A DNA stretch of 64,000 bases. Source: Bradyrhizobium erythrophlei (GTDB lineage Bacteria > Pseudomonadota > Alphaproteobacteria > Rhizobiales > Xanthobacteraceae). The position numbers and the translations under genes were made by a program. Location of the stretch: contig NZ_LT670818.1 of the NCBI RefSeq assembly GCF_900129505.1, forward strand, positions 186,001 to 250,000, written 5' to 3'. Below are positions 45,288 through 53,976 of the stretch, in pieces. The notes beneath the pieces are model-generated. The model made no database searches. It was not told the origin of the DNA and saw only the letters and a list, made by a program, of their open reading frames with translations. Each line of letters opens with the position of its first letter. Positions within the stretch are counted from its first letter, which is position 1.

Positions 45288-46622
45288 TCACGCCTTCAGC
45301 GTCTCCAGAAACCGCACCGGCTCGCCGCCCGAGGGCGTCACCAGCTCGCCCTGCCACATCACCCGGCGGCCGCGGACGAACGTGCCGACCGGCCAGCCGG
45401 TGACGCGCACGCCGTGATAGGGCGTCCAGCCCGCGCGCGAGGCCACCCACTCGTCGGTGATGGTTTCACTGCGCTTGAGATCGACCACGGTCAAATCGGC
45501 ATCGTAGCCTGCCGCAATGCGTCCCTTGCAGGCGATGTTGAACAGCCGCGCCGGGCCTGCGCTGGTCAGATCGACGAAGCGCGCCAACGACAAGCGCCCG
45601 GCGTTGACGTGATCGAGCATCAACGGCACCAGCGTCTGCACCCCGGTCATGCCCGACGGCGAGGCCGGATAGGTTTTGTCCTTCTCCTCCAGCGTATGCG
45701 GCGCGTGATCGGAGCCGAGCACGTCGACGATGCCCTGCTCGATGCCGTACCAGATGCCCTCGCGGTGGTCGGCCGAGCGCACCGGCGGATTCATCTGCGC
45801 GCGGGTGCCGAGCCGCTCGTAGCATTCGGGCGCGGCCAGCGTGAGGTGGTGCGGCGTCGCTTCGCAGCTGGCGACATCCTTGTGGTCGCGCAGGAACGCG
45901 ATCTCCTGCTTGGTCGAGATATGCAGGACATGGATGCGTTTTCCGGTTTCATGGGCGAGCTTGACCAGGCGTTGCGTCGCCATCAGCGCCGCGGTCTCGT
46001 CGCGCCACACCGGATGCGAGCGTGGATCACCCTCGACGCGCAAATGCTTGCGGTCGTTGAGGCGGTACTCGTCCTCGGCATGAAAGGCGGCGCGGCGCCT
46101 GATCACCTGAAAAATCCGCCGCAGGCTTTCGTCGTCCTCGACCAGGAGCGCCCCGGTGGACGAGCCGATGAACACCTTGACGCCGGCGCAGCCGGGCGCG
46201 CGTTCGAGCTCCGGCAAGTCGGCGACATTGTCGCGGGTGCCGCCGATGAAGAACGCAAAGTCGCAATGCATGCGGTGACGGCCGGCCTTCAGCTTGGTGG
46301 TGAAAGCCTGTTCGGTGACGGTCAGGGGATCGGTGTTCGGCATTTCGAACACCGCGGTGACGCCGCCCATCACCGCACTGCGCGAACCGGTCTCAAGGTC
46401 TTCCTTGTGGGTCAGGCCCGGCTCGCGGAAATGCACCTGCGTATCCATCACCCCCGGCAGGATATGCAGGCCCTTGCAATCGATCACCTCCGCGGCGGAC
46501 GCCTGTCCGAGCGGGCCGATCGCGGCGATCCGCCCGTTGGCGATGGCGACGTCGCGCACGCCCTCACCGTCCTGATTGACCACGGTGCCGGACTTTAGAA
46601 TCACGTCGTAGCTTTGGCTCAT
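45288..46622 (-). CDS. pyrC: Dihydroorotase, AllB/type I-like
   Basis: Dihydroorotase closes carbamoyl aspartate to dihydroorotate in pyrimidine synthesis. The 444-residue amidohydrolase has LPGVMDTQVHFREPGLTHKEDL near residue 60, FEMPNTDPLT, GVKVFIGSSTGALLV, AAFHAEDEYRL, CEATPHHLTL, MNPPVRSADHRE and VLGSDHAPHTLEEK. The usual first HxH reads QVH, a change that many alphaproteobacterial members seem to share. The inner of two adjacent ATGs has better spacing from GAGGA. It is divergent from ygfZ. Confidence 0.85.
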   Translation of the reverse strand: MSQSYDVILKSGTVVNQDGEGVRDVAIANGRIAAIGPLGQASAAEVIDCKGLHILPGVMDTQVHFREPGLTHKEDLETGSRSAVMGGVTAVFEMPNTDPLTVTEQAFTTKLKAGRHRMHCDFAFFIGGTRDNVADLPELERAPGCAGVKVFIGSSTGALLVEDDESLRRIFQVIRRRAAFHAEDEYRLNDRKHLRVEGDPRSHPVWRDETAALMATQRLVKLAHETGKRIHVLHISTKQEIAFLRDHKDVASCEATPHHLTLAAPECYERLGTRAQMNPPVRSADHREGIWYGIEQGIVDVLGSDHAPHTLEEKDKTYPASPSGMTGVQTLVPLMLDHVNAGRLSLARFVDLTSAGPARLFNIACKGRIAAGYDADLTVVDLKRSETITDEWVASRAGWTPYHGVRVTGWPVGTFVRGRRVMWQGELVTPSGGEPVRFLETLKA

Positions 46623-46744
46623 CATTCCTCGTGTTCGGTTGCCTTCTCGTGCCGAGAAGGCCCAGGAGGGCCCGTGCGCCGGGTCTTGTCGTTTATGCCC
46701 TGGCGGCTTACGTTCCGGGGCAACGTGTCGCAAGAGATTTTTGC

Positions 46745-47626
46745 ATGAAAGCAGCCTTTCTCCCCGACCGGGGCGTGGTCAAGGTCAGCGGCGAAGGCGC
46801 GCGCGACTTCCTCAACGGCCTCCTCACCACGGATATGAAGCTGCTTCGGCCCGGACTCGGCCGTTTCGGAGCGCTGCTGACCCCGCAGGGCAAGATCATT
46901 GCCGATTTTCTGATCACCGAAACGCCCGCCGGCCATGGTGGCGGCTTCCTGATCGATTGTCCGCGCGCGCTGGCGCAGGGGCTCGCCGACAAGCTCAGTA
47001 TCTACAAATTGCGCGCCAAGGTCGCGATCGAGAATCTCACCGACAGTCTCGGCGTGCTGGCAGCCTGGGATGGAGATTTGGCCGTGATGCCCGATCTGGC
47101 ATTCGCCGATCCCCGCAGTGCCGAGCTCGGCTGGCGGATCCTGGTTCCCGAGGGGCTCAAGCAAAAAGTCGCCGACCTGATCGGCGCGGAACTCACCGAC
47201 AGCACGTCCTACGAGGCGCATCGGATCGCCGCCGGCGTGCCGCGCGGCGGCCTTGACTTCATCTATGGCGACGCCTTTCCGCACGAAACCAACATGGACC
47301 GTCTCCACGGCGTCGATTTCGACAAGGGCTGTTACGTCGGCCAGGAGGTGGTGTCGCGGATGCAGCATCGCGGCACTGCGCGGACGCGGACGGTTCGCGT
47401 CGTTCTGGAGGACTTTTCGCCGGAACCGGGCACAACGATTCTTGCCGGCGACAAGGCGGTCGGCACCATGGGAGCCACCGCGGGCAAAATCGGTCTCGCG
47501 CTGATCAGGATAGATCGCGTCGCCGACGCGCTTGCGGCCGGATTGCCGCTCACGGCGGGCGGCCTTGCCATTCGCCTTGTCGAGCCGGACGACCTCTTGA
47601 CCGCGCCGAAAAAGACCGTTGCATGA
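46745..47626 (+). CDS. ygfZ: Folate-dependent iron-sulfur assembly protein YgfZ
   Basis: YgfZ is a tetrahydrofolate-binding protein related to GcvT that helps maintain iron-sulfur enzymes. The 293-residue protein starts VVKVSGEGARDFLNGLLTTD, has FGALLTPQGKIIADFL, and the signature KGCYVGQEVVSRMQHRGTAR near residue 200 with the conserved Cys. The ATG at 46745 is preferred; the frame is open upstream through the pyrC promoter. The next gene overlaps by 4 bp. Confidence 0.92.
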   Translation: MKAAFLPDRGVVKVSGEGARDFLNGLLTTDMKLLRPGLGRFGALLTPQGKIIADFLITETPAGHGGGFLIDCPRALAQGLADKLSIYKLRAKVAIENLTDSLGVLAAWDGDLAVMPDLAFADPRSAELGWRILVPEGLKQKVADLIGAELTDSTSYEAHRIAAGVPRGGLDFIYGDAFPHETNMDRLHGVDFDKGCYVGQEVVSRMQHRGTARTRTVRVVLEDFSPEPGTTILAGDKAVGTMGATAGKIGLALIRIDRVADALAAGLPLTAGGLAIRLVEPDDLLTAPKKTVA

Positions 47627-48249
47627 GCCGCTCGGCGCGCCTGCATTCCGACGGCCTGACGCGGTGCCCGTGGCCGGGCGAAGATCCGTTCTACATGGCC
47701 TATCACGACACCGAATGGGGCGTGCCGGAATATGACGACCGCGCGCTGTACGAGAAACTCATTCTCGACGGTTTCCAGGCCGGGCTGTCCTGGATCACGA
47801 TCCTGCGCAAGCGCGAGAATTTCCGCAAAGCCTTCGACGACTTCCGCCCCGAGAAGATCGCCCGCTACGACGCCAAAAAAACCCACGCGCTGATGAACGA
47901 TGCCGGCATCGTCCGCAACCGCGCCAAGATCGAAGGTACGGTTGCAAGCGCAAAATCCTATCTGAAGATCATGGAAGACGGTCCGGGCTTTTCGAAATTC
48001 CTCTGGGACTTCGTCGACGGCAAGCCGAAGGTCAACAATTTCAAGACCACTGCCAGCGTGCCGGCATCGACGCCGCTTTCGATCAAGATTTCCAAGGAAC
48101 TGGCTTCGCGCGGATTCAAATTCGTCGGTCCGACCATCGTCTATGCCTTCATGCAGGCCACCGGCATGGTCAACGACCACCTGGTCACCTGCTTCTGCCA
48201 CGACACCTGCGGCGGCCAGCATCGCGGCCCGCGCCTCAAAGTCAAATGA
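47623..48249 (+). CDS. tag: DNA-3-methyladenine glycosylase I
   Basis: Tag removes 3-methyladenine from alkylated DNA. The 208-residue protein has the first zinc ligands in TRCPWPGEDPFYMAYHDTEWGVPEYDD, the catalytic-site LDGFQAGLSWITILRKRENF near residue 50, and the C-terminal zinc ligands in NDHLVTCFCH. All four zinc residues are present. It overlaps ygfZ and the HD gene by 4 bp each. Confidence 0.95.
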   Translation: MSRSARLHSDGLTRCPWPGEDPFYMAYHDTEWGVPEYDDRALYEKLILDGFQAGLSWITILRKRENFRKAFDDFRPEKIARYDAKKTHALMNDAGIVRNRAKIEGTVASAKSYLKIMEDGPGFSKFLWDFVDGKPKVNNFKTTASVPASTPLSIKISKELASRGFKFVGPTIVYAFMQATGMVNDHLVTCFCHDTCGGQHRGPRLKVK

Positions 48250-48863
48250 CGGCCAAAAAACCGTCCTTGCCGGAAATCTCCAGCCGCGTCTGGCAGCGGA
48301 TGCTGTCGGGCCGGCGGCTCGATCTTTTGGATCCGTCACCGCTCGACATCGAAATCGCCGACATCGCCCATGGCCTGGCGCGGGTCGCGCGCTGGAACGG
48401 CCAGACCAGCGGCGCGCATATCTTCTCGGTGGCGCAGCACACACTATTGGTCGAAGCGGTGATGCGCGAGCAGTCGCCGCGCATCGATGCCAGAGTGCGG
48501 CTGGCGGCGCTGCTGCATGACGCGCCGGAATATGTTATCGGCGACATGATCTCGCCGTTCAAGGCGGTGCTCGGCGGCGACTACAAGGTGGTGGAGAAGC
48601 GGCTGCTGGCTGCGATCCACATCCGCTTCGGGTTGCCGCCGGTGCTGGCCGACGAAATCACCCAGCAGATCAAGGCCGCCGACCGCGGCGCCGCCTATCT
48701 CGAGGCGACCGAGCTTGCGGGCTTTGCCGAAGCCGAGGCCAAACGCCTGTTTGGGCGCGACCCCGGCCTGCCGGTCCCGGTGCGGCAGGATTATCTGACG
48801 CCCTGGACCGCGGCCAGGGCCGAGAAGCGGTTTTTGGCACGGTTCAAGACGGTGTGCTCATAA
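48246..48863 (+). CDS. HD-domain hydrolase (YfbR-like nucleotidase)
   Basis: The 205-residue protein has the HD metal motif AALLHDAPEYVIGDM near residues 85-100 and an upstream SVAQHTLLVEAVM with the first histidine, and a later IKAADRGAAYLEA with an aspartate. This pattern fits 5'-deoxynucleotidase-type HD proteins. It is the third member of a coupled gene run. Substrate is inferred. Confidence 0.85.
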   Translation: MTAKKPSLPEISSRVWQRMLSGRRLDLLDPSPLDIEIADIAHGLARVARWNGQTSGAHIFSVAQHTLLVEAVMREQSPRIDARVRLAALLHDAPEYVIGDMISPFKAVLGGDYKVVEKRLLAAIHIRFGLPPVLADEITQQIKAADRGAAYLEATELAGFAEAEAKRLFGRDPGLPVPVRQDYLTPWTAARAEKRFLARFKTVCS

Positions 48864-48930
48864 GTGCAGGTCTCCGAACGACCTTTCACGCCTCCGCGCG
48901 CGGGCCTATAATCGACGCAAAAGGAACGCC

Positions 48931-49437
48931 ATGATCCACGTCTGCTCACTTGCCGCCCTGCCCCACACCGTCAAAACCACCGGGGCCAGCCACGTGCTGA
49001 CGGTGATGGCCAATGTCGATCAGGTGCAGCGGCCGGAATCGGTACTGCCCGCCAACCACCTGAAAGTGCAGATGGACGACATCACCGAACAGATCGACGG
49101 CTTTGTCGCGCCCTCGGATTTGCATATCGAGCAGGTGCTGAATTTCGTGCGCGGCTGGGACCGCAGCGCGCCGCTCGTCGTGCACTGCTATGCCGGCATC
49201 AGCCGATCGACCGCGAGCGCCTTTGCCGCCGCCTGCCTGCTCAATCCGCACCGCGATGAAATCTCGATCGCCCGGCAAATTCGCGCGGCCTCCGCGATCG
49301 CCTCGCCGAACCGGCTGATCGTGGGCCTGGCCGACAAGGCGCTGGGGCGGGAAGGACGGATGCTGCGTGCGCTCGATGAAATGGGTCCGGGCACAATGAT
49401 GGTCGAGAGCCACCCGTTCCGCATCGATCTCGACTGA
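48931..49437 (+). CDS. Protein tyrosine phosphatase-like protein
   Basis: The 168-residue protein has the P-loop VVHCYAGISRSTASAF near residues 88-103, matching the Cx5R cysteine phosphatase signature, preceded by the NHLKVQMDDITEQIDG aspartate region. The target is unknown; a nucleotide or protein substrate is equally possible. It precedes the NAD regulator by 20 bp on the same strand. Confidence 0.85.
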   Translation: MIHVCSLAALPHTVKTTGASHVLTVMANVDQVQRPESVLPANHLKVQMDDITEQIDGFVAPSDLHIEQVLNFVRGWDRSAPLVVHCYAGISRSTASAFAAACLLNPHRDEISIARQIRAASAIASPNRLIVGLADKALGREGRMLRALDEMGPGTMMVESHPFRIDLD

Positions 49438-49456
49438 TGCCCGCACACAGCGCCAG

Positions 49457-50434
49457 ATGAGCGAAAAGCTTCTGACGCCGATCGAGATCGGCCTCACCGC
49501 GGCGATCGTCGCGATCGAGGGCAACGAGCCGGTGATCCTCACCGCATCCGCCGGCGGCGGCGGCAAGCTCGCCGGACTTCCGTTCGGGCCCTTCGACGCG
49601 GTACGGCACCGCACCTTCGAGATCGGTTTGCGCGCCTGGGTGGAAGAACAGGCGGGGTTGCGGCTGGGCTATGTCGAACAGCTCTACACCTTCGGCGATC
49701 GTGGCCGCCACACCCAGCCCGGCGATACCGACGTCCACGTCGCCTCGATCGGCTATCTCGCGCTGACCCGCCCCGCCGACAACACCGCACGCGCGCCGGG
49801 CGCGACCTTCGAGCCCTGGTATCGCTTCTTCCCGTGGGAAGACTGGCGGGAGGCGCGGCCCGAAATGATCGAGCGCGACATCCTCGCCGAACTCACGCGC
49901 TGGGCCGACGAAAGCGAGCGGCCGGAGACCGCCCGCGCGCTCGGCCGCAAGGATCGCGTCAGGCTTTATTTCGGCACCGAGGGTGCGCACTGGGACGAAG
50001 AGCGCGTGCTCGACCGCTACGAGCTGCTCTATGAAGCCGGGTTGATCGAAGAGGCGCAGCGGGACGGCCGCCCTGCGGCATTGGCGCGCAAGTCGATCCC
50101 GCGCCTCGGCGTATCCATGCGCTTCGACCACCGGCGGATTCTGGCCACGGCAATGGGGCGACTGCGCGCCAAATTGAAATACCGGCCCGTGGTCTTTGAA
50201 CTTTTGCCGGGCGAGTTCACACTCACTGAGTTGCAGCGCACCGTGGAGGCGATCTCGGGGCGGCATCTGCACAAGCAGAATTTCCGCCGGTTGGTGGAAG
50301 CCGGCGCCCTGGTCGAACCGACCGGCGTGATGTCGACACAGACCGGCGGACGTCCCGCCGCGCTGTTCCGCTTCCGCCGCGAGGTGTTGCAGGAGCGGCC
50401 CGCGCCGGGCCTGCGCGTTCGCGGTAGGCGCTGA
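49457..50434 (+). CDS. nadQ: NadQ/NrtR-like NAD biosynthesis regulator
   Basis: The 325-residue protein joins a Nudix-like N-terminal domain (AAIVAIEGNEPVILTAS, then RTFEIGLRAWVEEQAGL near residue 60, a degenerate Nudix box likely used for ligand sensing) to a winged helix-turn-helix at residues 245-320 (PVVFELLPGEFTLTELQRTVEA, HLHKQNFRRLVEAGALVEPTG, GGRPAALFRF) that matches the NrtR family closely. In Rhizobiales this combination is NadQ, the repressor of nadABC. Two matching palindromes precede nadA at 63598-63756 in this window. Confidence 0.82.
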   Translation: MSEKLLTPIEIGLTAAIVAIEGNEPVILTASAGGGGKLAGLPFGPFDAVRHRTFEIGLRAWVEEQAGLRLGYVEQLYTFGDRGRHTQPGDTDVHVASIGYLALTRPADNTARAPGATFEPWYRFFPWEDWREARPEMIERDILAELTRWADESERPETARALGRKDRVRLYFGTEGAHWDEERVLDRYELLYEAGLIEEAQRDGRPAALARKSIPRLGVSMRFDHRRILATAMGRLRAKLKYRPVVFELLPGEFTLTELQRTVEAISGRHLHKQNFRRLVEAGALVEPTGVMSTQTGGRPAALFRFRREVLQERPAPGLRVRGRR

Positions 50435-50489
50435 GGATTTTTCGAAAGCGGTTAAGCCCTCAACGCCGGGCCGATCGCCTGGAGGCTTG

Positions 50490-53204
50490 ATGTTCGACTC
50501 GCCGTACGATTTTTTTGCGCTGCTGATAGCGATCGCCGCGTTCATTTTCGCGCGCAAGGCGATCAATCAGGCAGCCATGTTGTGCGCGCGGCTGGATGCG
50601 ATGGAAGCAGCGTGGGAAGCAAGGCTGGCAAGGCCGCCGCTGACGCCGCTCCAGGAGCCTGAACAGACGCTGGCCGCCCCGTCGCCCGGCATTGCGGCCG
50701 AGCCGCCGGCAACGATTGACACAACCGAATCCGCCCCGCCGGTCGCAGATGACAAAACCGCCGCGCCGGACGTCGCTGCCGGCGGGCCACCCGCGATGCC
50801 GCCGCCGCTGCCGCCAGCCGAACCCGGCTTCGAAGAACGCATCGGCACCCGCTGGGTGGTCTGGATCGGCGGCCTGACGCTGGCGCTCGGCGGCTTCTTT
50901 ATGGTCCGCTATTCGATCGAGGCCGGCCTGCTCGGGCCCGGCGCGCGAACCCTGCTCGGCGGTGCGTTTGCGCTGGCGCTGCTGGCCGCCGGCGAATGGA
51001 CGCGCCGCCAGGAGAGCATTTCGACCATCGAAACGCTGCCGATCGCCAATATCCCGGCGATCCTCACCGCCGCCGGCACCGCAGTCGCCTTCGCAACCGT
51101 CTTTGCCGCCTATGCGCTGTACGGATTTCTCGCGCCCGCCACCGCCTTCGTCCTGCTCGGACTGGTGGCGCTCGGCACGCTTGCCGCGGCGCTGCTGCAC
51201 GGCCCGGCGCTTGCCGGTCTCGGCGTCGCTGCAGCCTTTGTCACGCCGATCCTGGTATCGTCGGAGCAGCCGGACTTCTGGGCGCTGTATATCTACCTCG
51301 CCATCGTCACCGCAGCCGCCTTCGCGCTGGCGCGGATCAGGCTGTGGCGCTGGCTCGCGATCACCACCATCGCAGCCTCTCTGCTGTGGACCTTCCCCTG
51401 CCTGGAATGCGGGCCGTCAATGGTCGCTCCGCACGGCTTTCACGCCATGTCGGGATTCGTGCTCGCTGCGCTGCTCGTGGTGTGCGGCTTCCTGTTCGGC
51501 CCGCCGGCCGACGCGGGGCGGATCGAGCCGATTTCGTCCGGTTCGCTCGCGGCTTACCTGTTGGGCGCGACGTTGATCGTGTTGGCGAGCTTGCATGCCG
51601 ATACCGCGATCATCGTCTTCGCGGTCCTGGTGGCGGGCACGTTGATCGTCGCATGGCGCGCGCCTTCCGCCACCGGCGCGGTCGCAGCCGCTGCCGCGTT
51701 CGTCTTTGTCGTGTTCGCCGAATGGGCGGTCCGCGGCAATCCGGACATGCTGGTGTTGCCGGGCGGCCCGCTGCGCGGCATCGGCCCGGTCGCGACCGAT
51801 GCCTCCGTCACGCTGCATCTGGTCACCGCGGCGGTCTTCGCAACTATCTTCGGCGCCGCCGGATTTCTGGCGCAGGGCCGCTTCGCCAGCGCCATCATCC
51901 CGGTGGTGTGGTCGGCTTCCGCCGTGTTCACGCCCTTGGCGCTGCTGATCGCGCTCTATGCCCGCATCGCCCATCTCGATCGCTCGATCCCGTTTGCGAT
52001 TCTGGCCGTGCTTCTCGCGGCCGCCTATGGCGCGGCGTCCGAGATTCTCATCCGGCGCGACAACCGCCCGGGCCTGCCAATTTCGATCGCACTGTTCGCC
52101 ACGGGTACGCTCGGCGCCCTGGCGCTGGCGCTGACCTTTGCGCTGGAAAAGGGCTGGCTCACTATTGCGCTTTCGCTGATGTCGATGGGCACGGCGTGGA
52201 TTTCGATGCAGCGCCCGATCCCGTTCCTGCGCTCGCTCGCCGCCATTCTCGCCGGGATCGTGGTGCTGCGCATCGGCTACGAGCCGCGCATCGTCGGCGA
52301 CACGGTCGGGGCCACCCTGGTGTTCAACTGGCTGCTCTGGGGCTACGGCATTCCGGCGCTGTCGTTCTGGGTCGGCGGTTTCTTCCTGCGCCGCCGGGGC
52401 GACGATGCGCCGCTGCGCGCGGTCGAAGCGGCCGCGGTGCTGTTCACCGTGCTGCTGGCGTTCATGGAAATCCGCCACGCGGTCAACGGCGGCGATGTCT
52501 ACAGCGTCAATTCCTCGCTGGTCGAGTTTGGGCTTGAAGTTTGCGTCGCGCTGGCGATGGCGATCGGCCTGGAGCGGTTGCGTATCCGCAGCGCCAGCAT
52601 CGTTCACAACATCAGCGCAATCCTGCTGACTGCCTTTGCGGGCCTCGCCAGCGTCTTCGGGCTGTTGCTCCTGGAAAATCCCCTGCTGTGGCCGATCAAT
52701 GTCGGCGGCGTCTTCGTCAACCGCCTTGTGCTGGCTTATGCGATGCCGGCCGTGCTGATGCTGCTGTTGTCCTATGCGGTGGCGGGACGGCGGCCCGCGG
52801 CTTATGCCAATGCCATCGCGGCCGGCGCGCTGGTGATGGCGCTGAGCTATGTGACGCTCGAAATCCGCAGGCTCTATCACGGTCCGCTGCTCACCTCCGC
52901 GCTCACCAGCGGCGCCGAGCAATACACCTATTCGATCGCCTGGCTCGCCTTCGGCGTAGCACTGCTCGGAATCGGCATATCAGTCAATTCGCGGCGCGCG
53001 CGGCTTGCTTCCGCCGTGGTGATCGCGCTCACCATCGTGAAGGCGTTCCTGATCGACATGTCGACACTGACAGGCGTCTACCGCGCATTGTCGTTCATGT
53101 GCCTGGGCCTGGTGCTGGTGGCGATCGGCTGGCTGTACCAGCGCATCCTGTTTCGAAAGCAGACGCCGCCGCAAGCCGCGCCCGTGGCCCCGTCGGGAGC
53201 ATAG
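50490..53204 (+). CDS. DUF2339 multi-pass membrane protein
   Basis: The 904-residue protein has an N-terminal membrane segment, a proline- and alanine-rich soluble stretch (residues 40-110), the EERIGTRWVVWIGGLTLALGGFFMVRYSIE segment that marks DUF2339 near residue 115, and then about 25 more hydrophobic helices to the end. Function is unknown; proteins of this size with many helices are often linked to envelope processes. The ATG at 50490 has GGAGG four bases before. It stands alone after nadQ. Confidence 0.88.
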   Translation: MFDSPYDFFALLIAIAAFIFARKAINQAAMLCARLDAMEAAWEARLARPPLTPLQEPEQTLAAPSPGIAAEPPATIDTTESAPPVADDKTAAPDVAAGGPPAMPPPLPPAEPGFEERIGTRWVVWIGGLTLALGGFFMVRYSIEAGLLGPGARTLLGGAFALALLAAGEWTRRQESISTIETLPIANIPAILTAAGTAVAFATVFAAYALYGFLAPATAFVLLGLVALGTLAAALLHGPALAGLGVAAAFVTPILVSSEQPDFWALYIYLAIVTAAAFALARIRLWRWLAITTIAASLLWTFPCLECGPSMVAPHGFHAMSGFVLAALLVVCGFLFGPPADAGRIEPISSGSLAAYLLGATLIVLASLHADTAIIVFAVLVAGTLIVAWRAPSATGAVAAAAAFVFVVFAEWAVRGNPDMLVLPGGPLRGIGPVATDASVTLHLVTAAVFATIFGAAGFLAQGRFASAIIPVVWSASAVFTPLALLIALYARIAHLDRSIPFAILAVLLAAAYGAASEILIRRDNRPGLPISIALFATGTLGALALALTFALEKGWLTIALSLMSMGTAWISMQRPIPFLRSLAAILAGIVVLRIGYEPRIVGDTVGATLVFNWLLWGYGIPALSFWVGGFFLRRRGDDAPLRAVEAAAVLFTVLLAFMEIRHAVNGGDVYSVNSSLVEFGLEVCVALAMAIGLERLRIRSASIVHNISAILLTAFAGLASVFGLLLLENPLLWPINVGGVFVNRLVLAYAMPAVLMLLLSYAVAGRRPAAYANAIAAGALVMALSYVTLEIRRLYHGPLLTSALTSGAEQYTYSIAWLAFGVALLGIGISVNSRRARLASAVVIALTIVKAFLIDMSTLTGVYRALSFMCLGLVLVAIGWLYQRILFRKQTPPQAAPVAPSGA

Positions 53205-53394
53205 GCACACTCCCGGTATTGCCGCGGGCCGGTCTGCGCAACGTTTCTCCAACGTGAATAAAGTTGTAAAACCGTGTTCTTGGGCCTGCATCGGCACAGA
53301 CATTTTCTGAACACAGTTAGAAATTCAAAACGATGTTGCCGCGACCATATTTCGACTAAAGCATATTGTGATGCGTATAGAGGGAGACACAATT

Positions 53395-53934
53395 ATGAGA
53401 GCGCTCGCTCGGATGATGTGCGCGGCTGTTATCTGTGGAAGTCTTGTCTGTGGAGCTCTTGGCGCTGGCGTGGCATCGGCGCAACCAACCGCGATGGGGT
53501 GCACTTCAGGGCAACTGCCGAATGCGGCGCAGATTTTGCGTTGCCGCGGCGGCGTGACCATCGTCGCCGAAAGCGGCGCGATATACACCCTGCAGAGCCG
53601 CAACAGGAATGGCGAAGTCGATGCCGTCGATCTGAAGGGCAAGGCCTTGCTCGTCGATGCTCCAAAGCATCAAGGCAGAAATCGGTTTGAGGTGACGACA
53701 CCGCAGGCCATCGCCGCCGTACGCGGCACGAAATGGGCGGTAGACGCCCAGGACACCAGGACGTCGGTTCTGGTTCTCAGAGGCCAGGTCGCGGTGCGAA
53801 GGCCCGCCGGCAACGGTCAGGTCGTTTTGGGACCCGGCCAGGGTGTCGACGTCGACCCGGGGGCTGGTCCCCTGATCGTGAAGCGCTGGCCGCAACCGCG
53901 CGTCGATGCATTGCTTGCGCGGCTCGGACAGTAA
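53395..53934 (+). CDS. FecR-domain secreted protein
   Basis: The 179-residue protein has a signal peptide (about residues 1-29, ending ASA-Q), one short CTSGQLPNAAQILRCRGGVTIVAESG cysteine pair, and a FecR core (VTTPQAIAAVRGTKWAVDAQ ... TSVLVLRGQVAVRRPAG ... VVLGPGQGVDVDPG). The protein is likely periplasmic. AGGGAG lies 9 nt before the ATG at 53395. It is 42 bp upstream of a CHASE2 cyclase gene, a pairing seen in related genomes, so it may modulate that sensor. Confidence 0.85.
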   Translation: MRALARMMCAAVICGSLVCGALGAGVASAQPTAMGCTSGQLPNAAQILRCRGGVTIVAESGAIYTLQSRNRNGEVDAVDLKGKALLVDAPKHQGRNRFEVTTPQAIAAVRGTKWAVDAQDTRTSVLVLRGQVAVRRPAGNGQVVLGPGQGVDVDPGAGPLIVKRWPQPRVDALLARLGQ

Positions 53935-53976
53935 CTTGCAGTATTCCTGGGCAATGATTTTGGACAATGATCGTCG

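Noticed and set aside
51417..52922. A 501-codon open frame opposite the DUF2339 gene
   Set aside because: The translation is composed of Arg-, Gln- and His-rich noise typical of the reverse of a GC-rich membrane protein gene.
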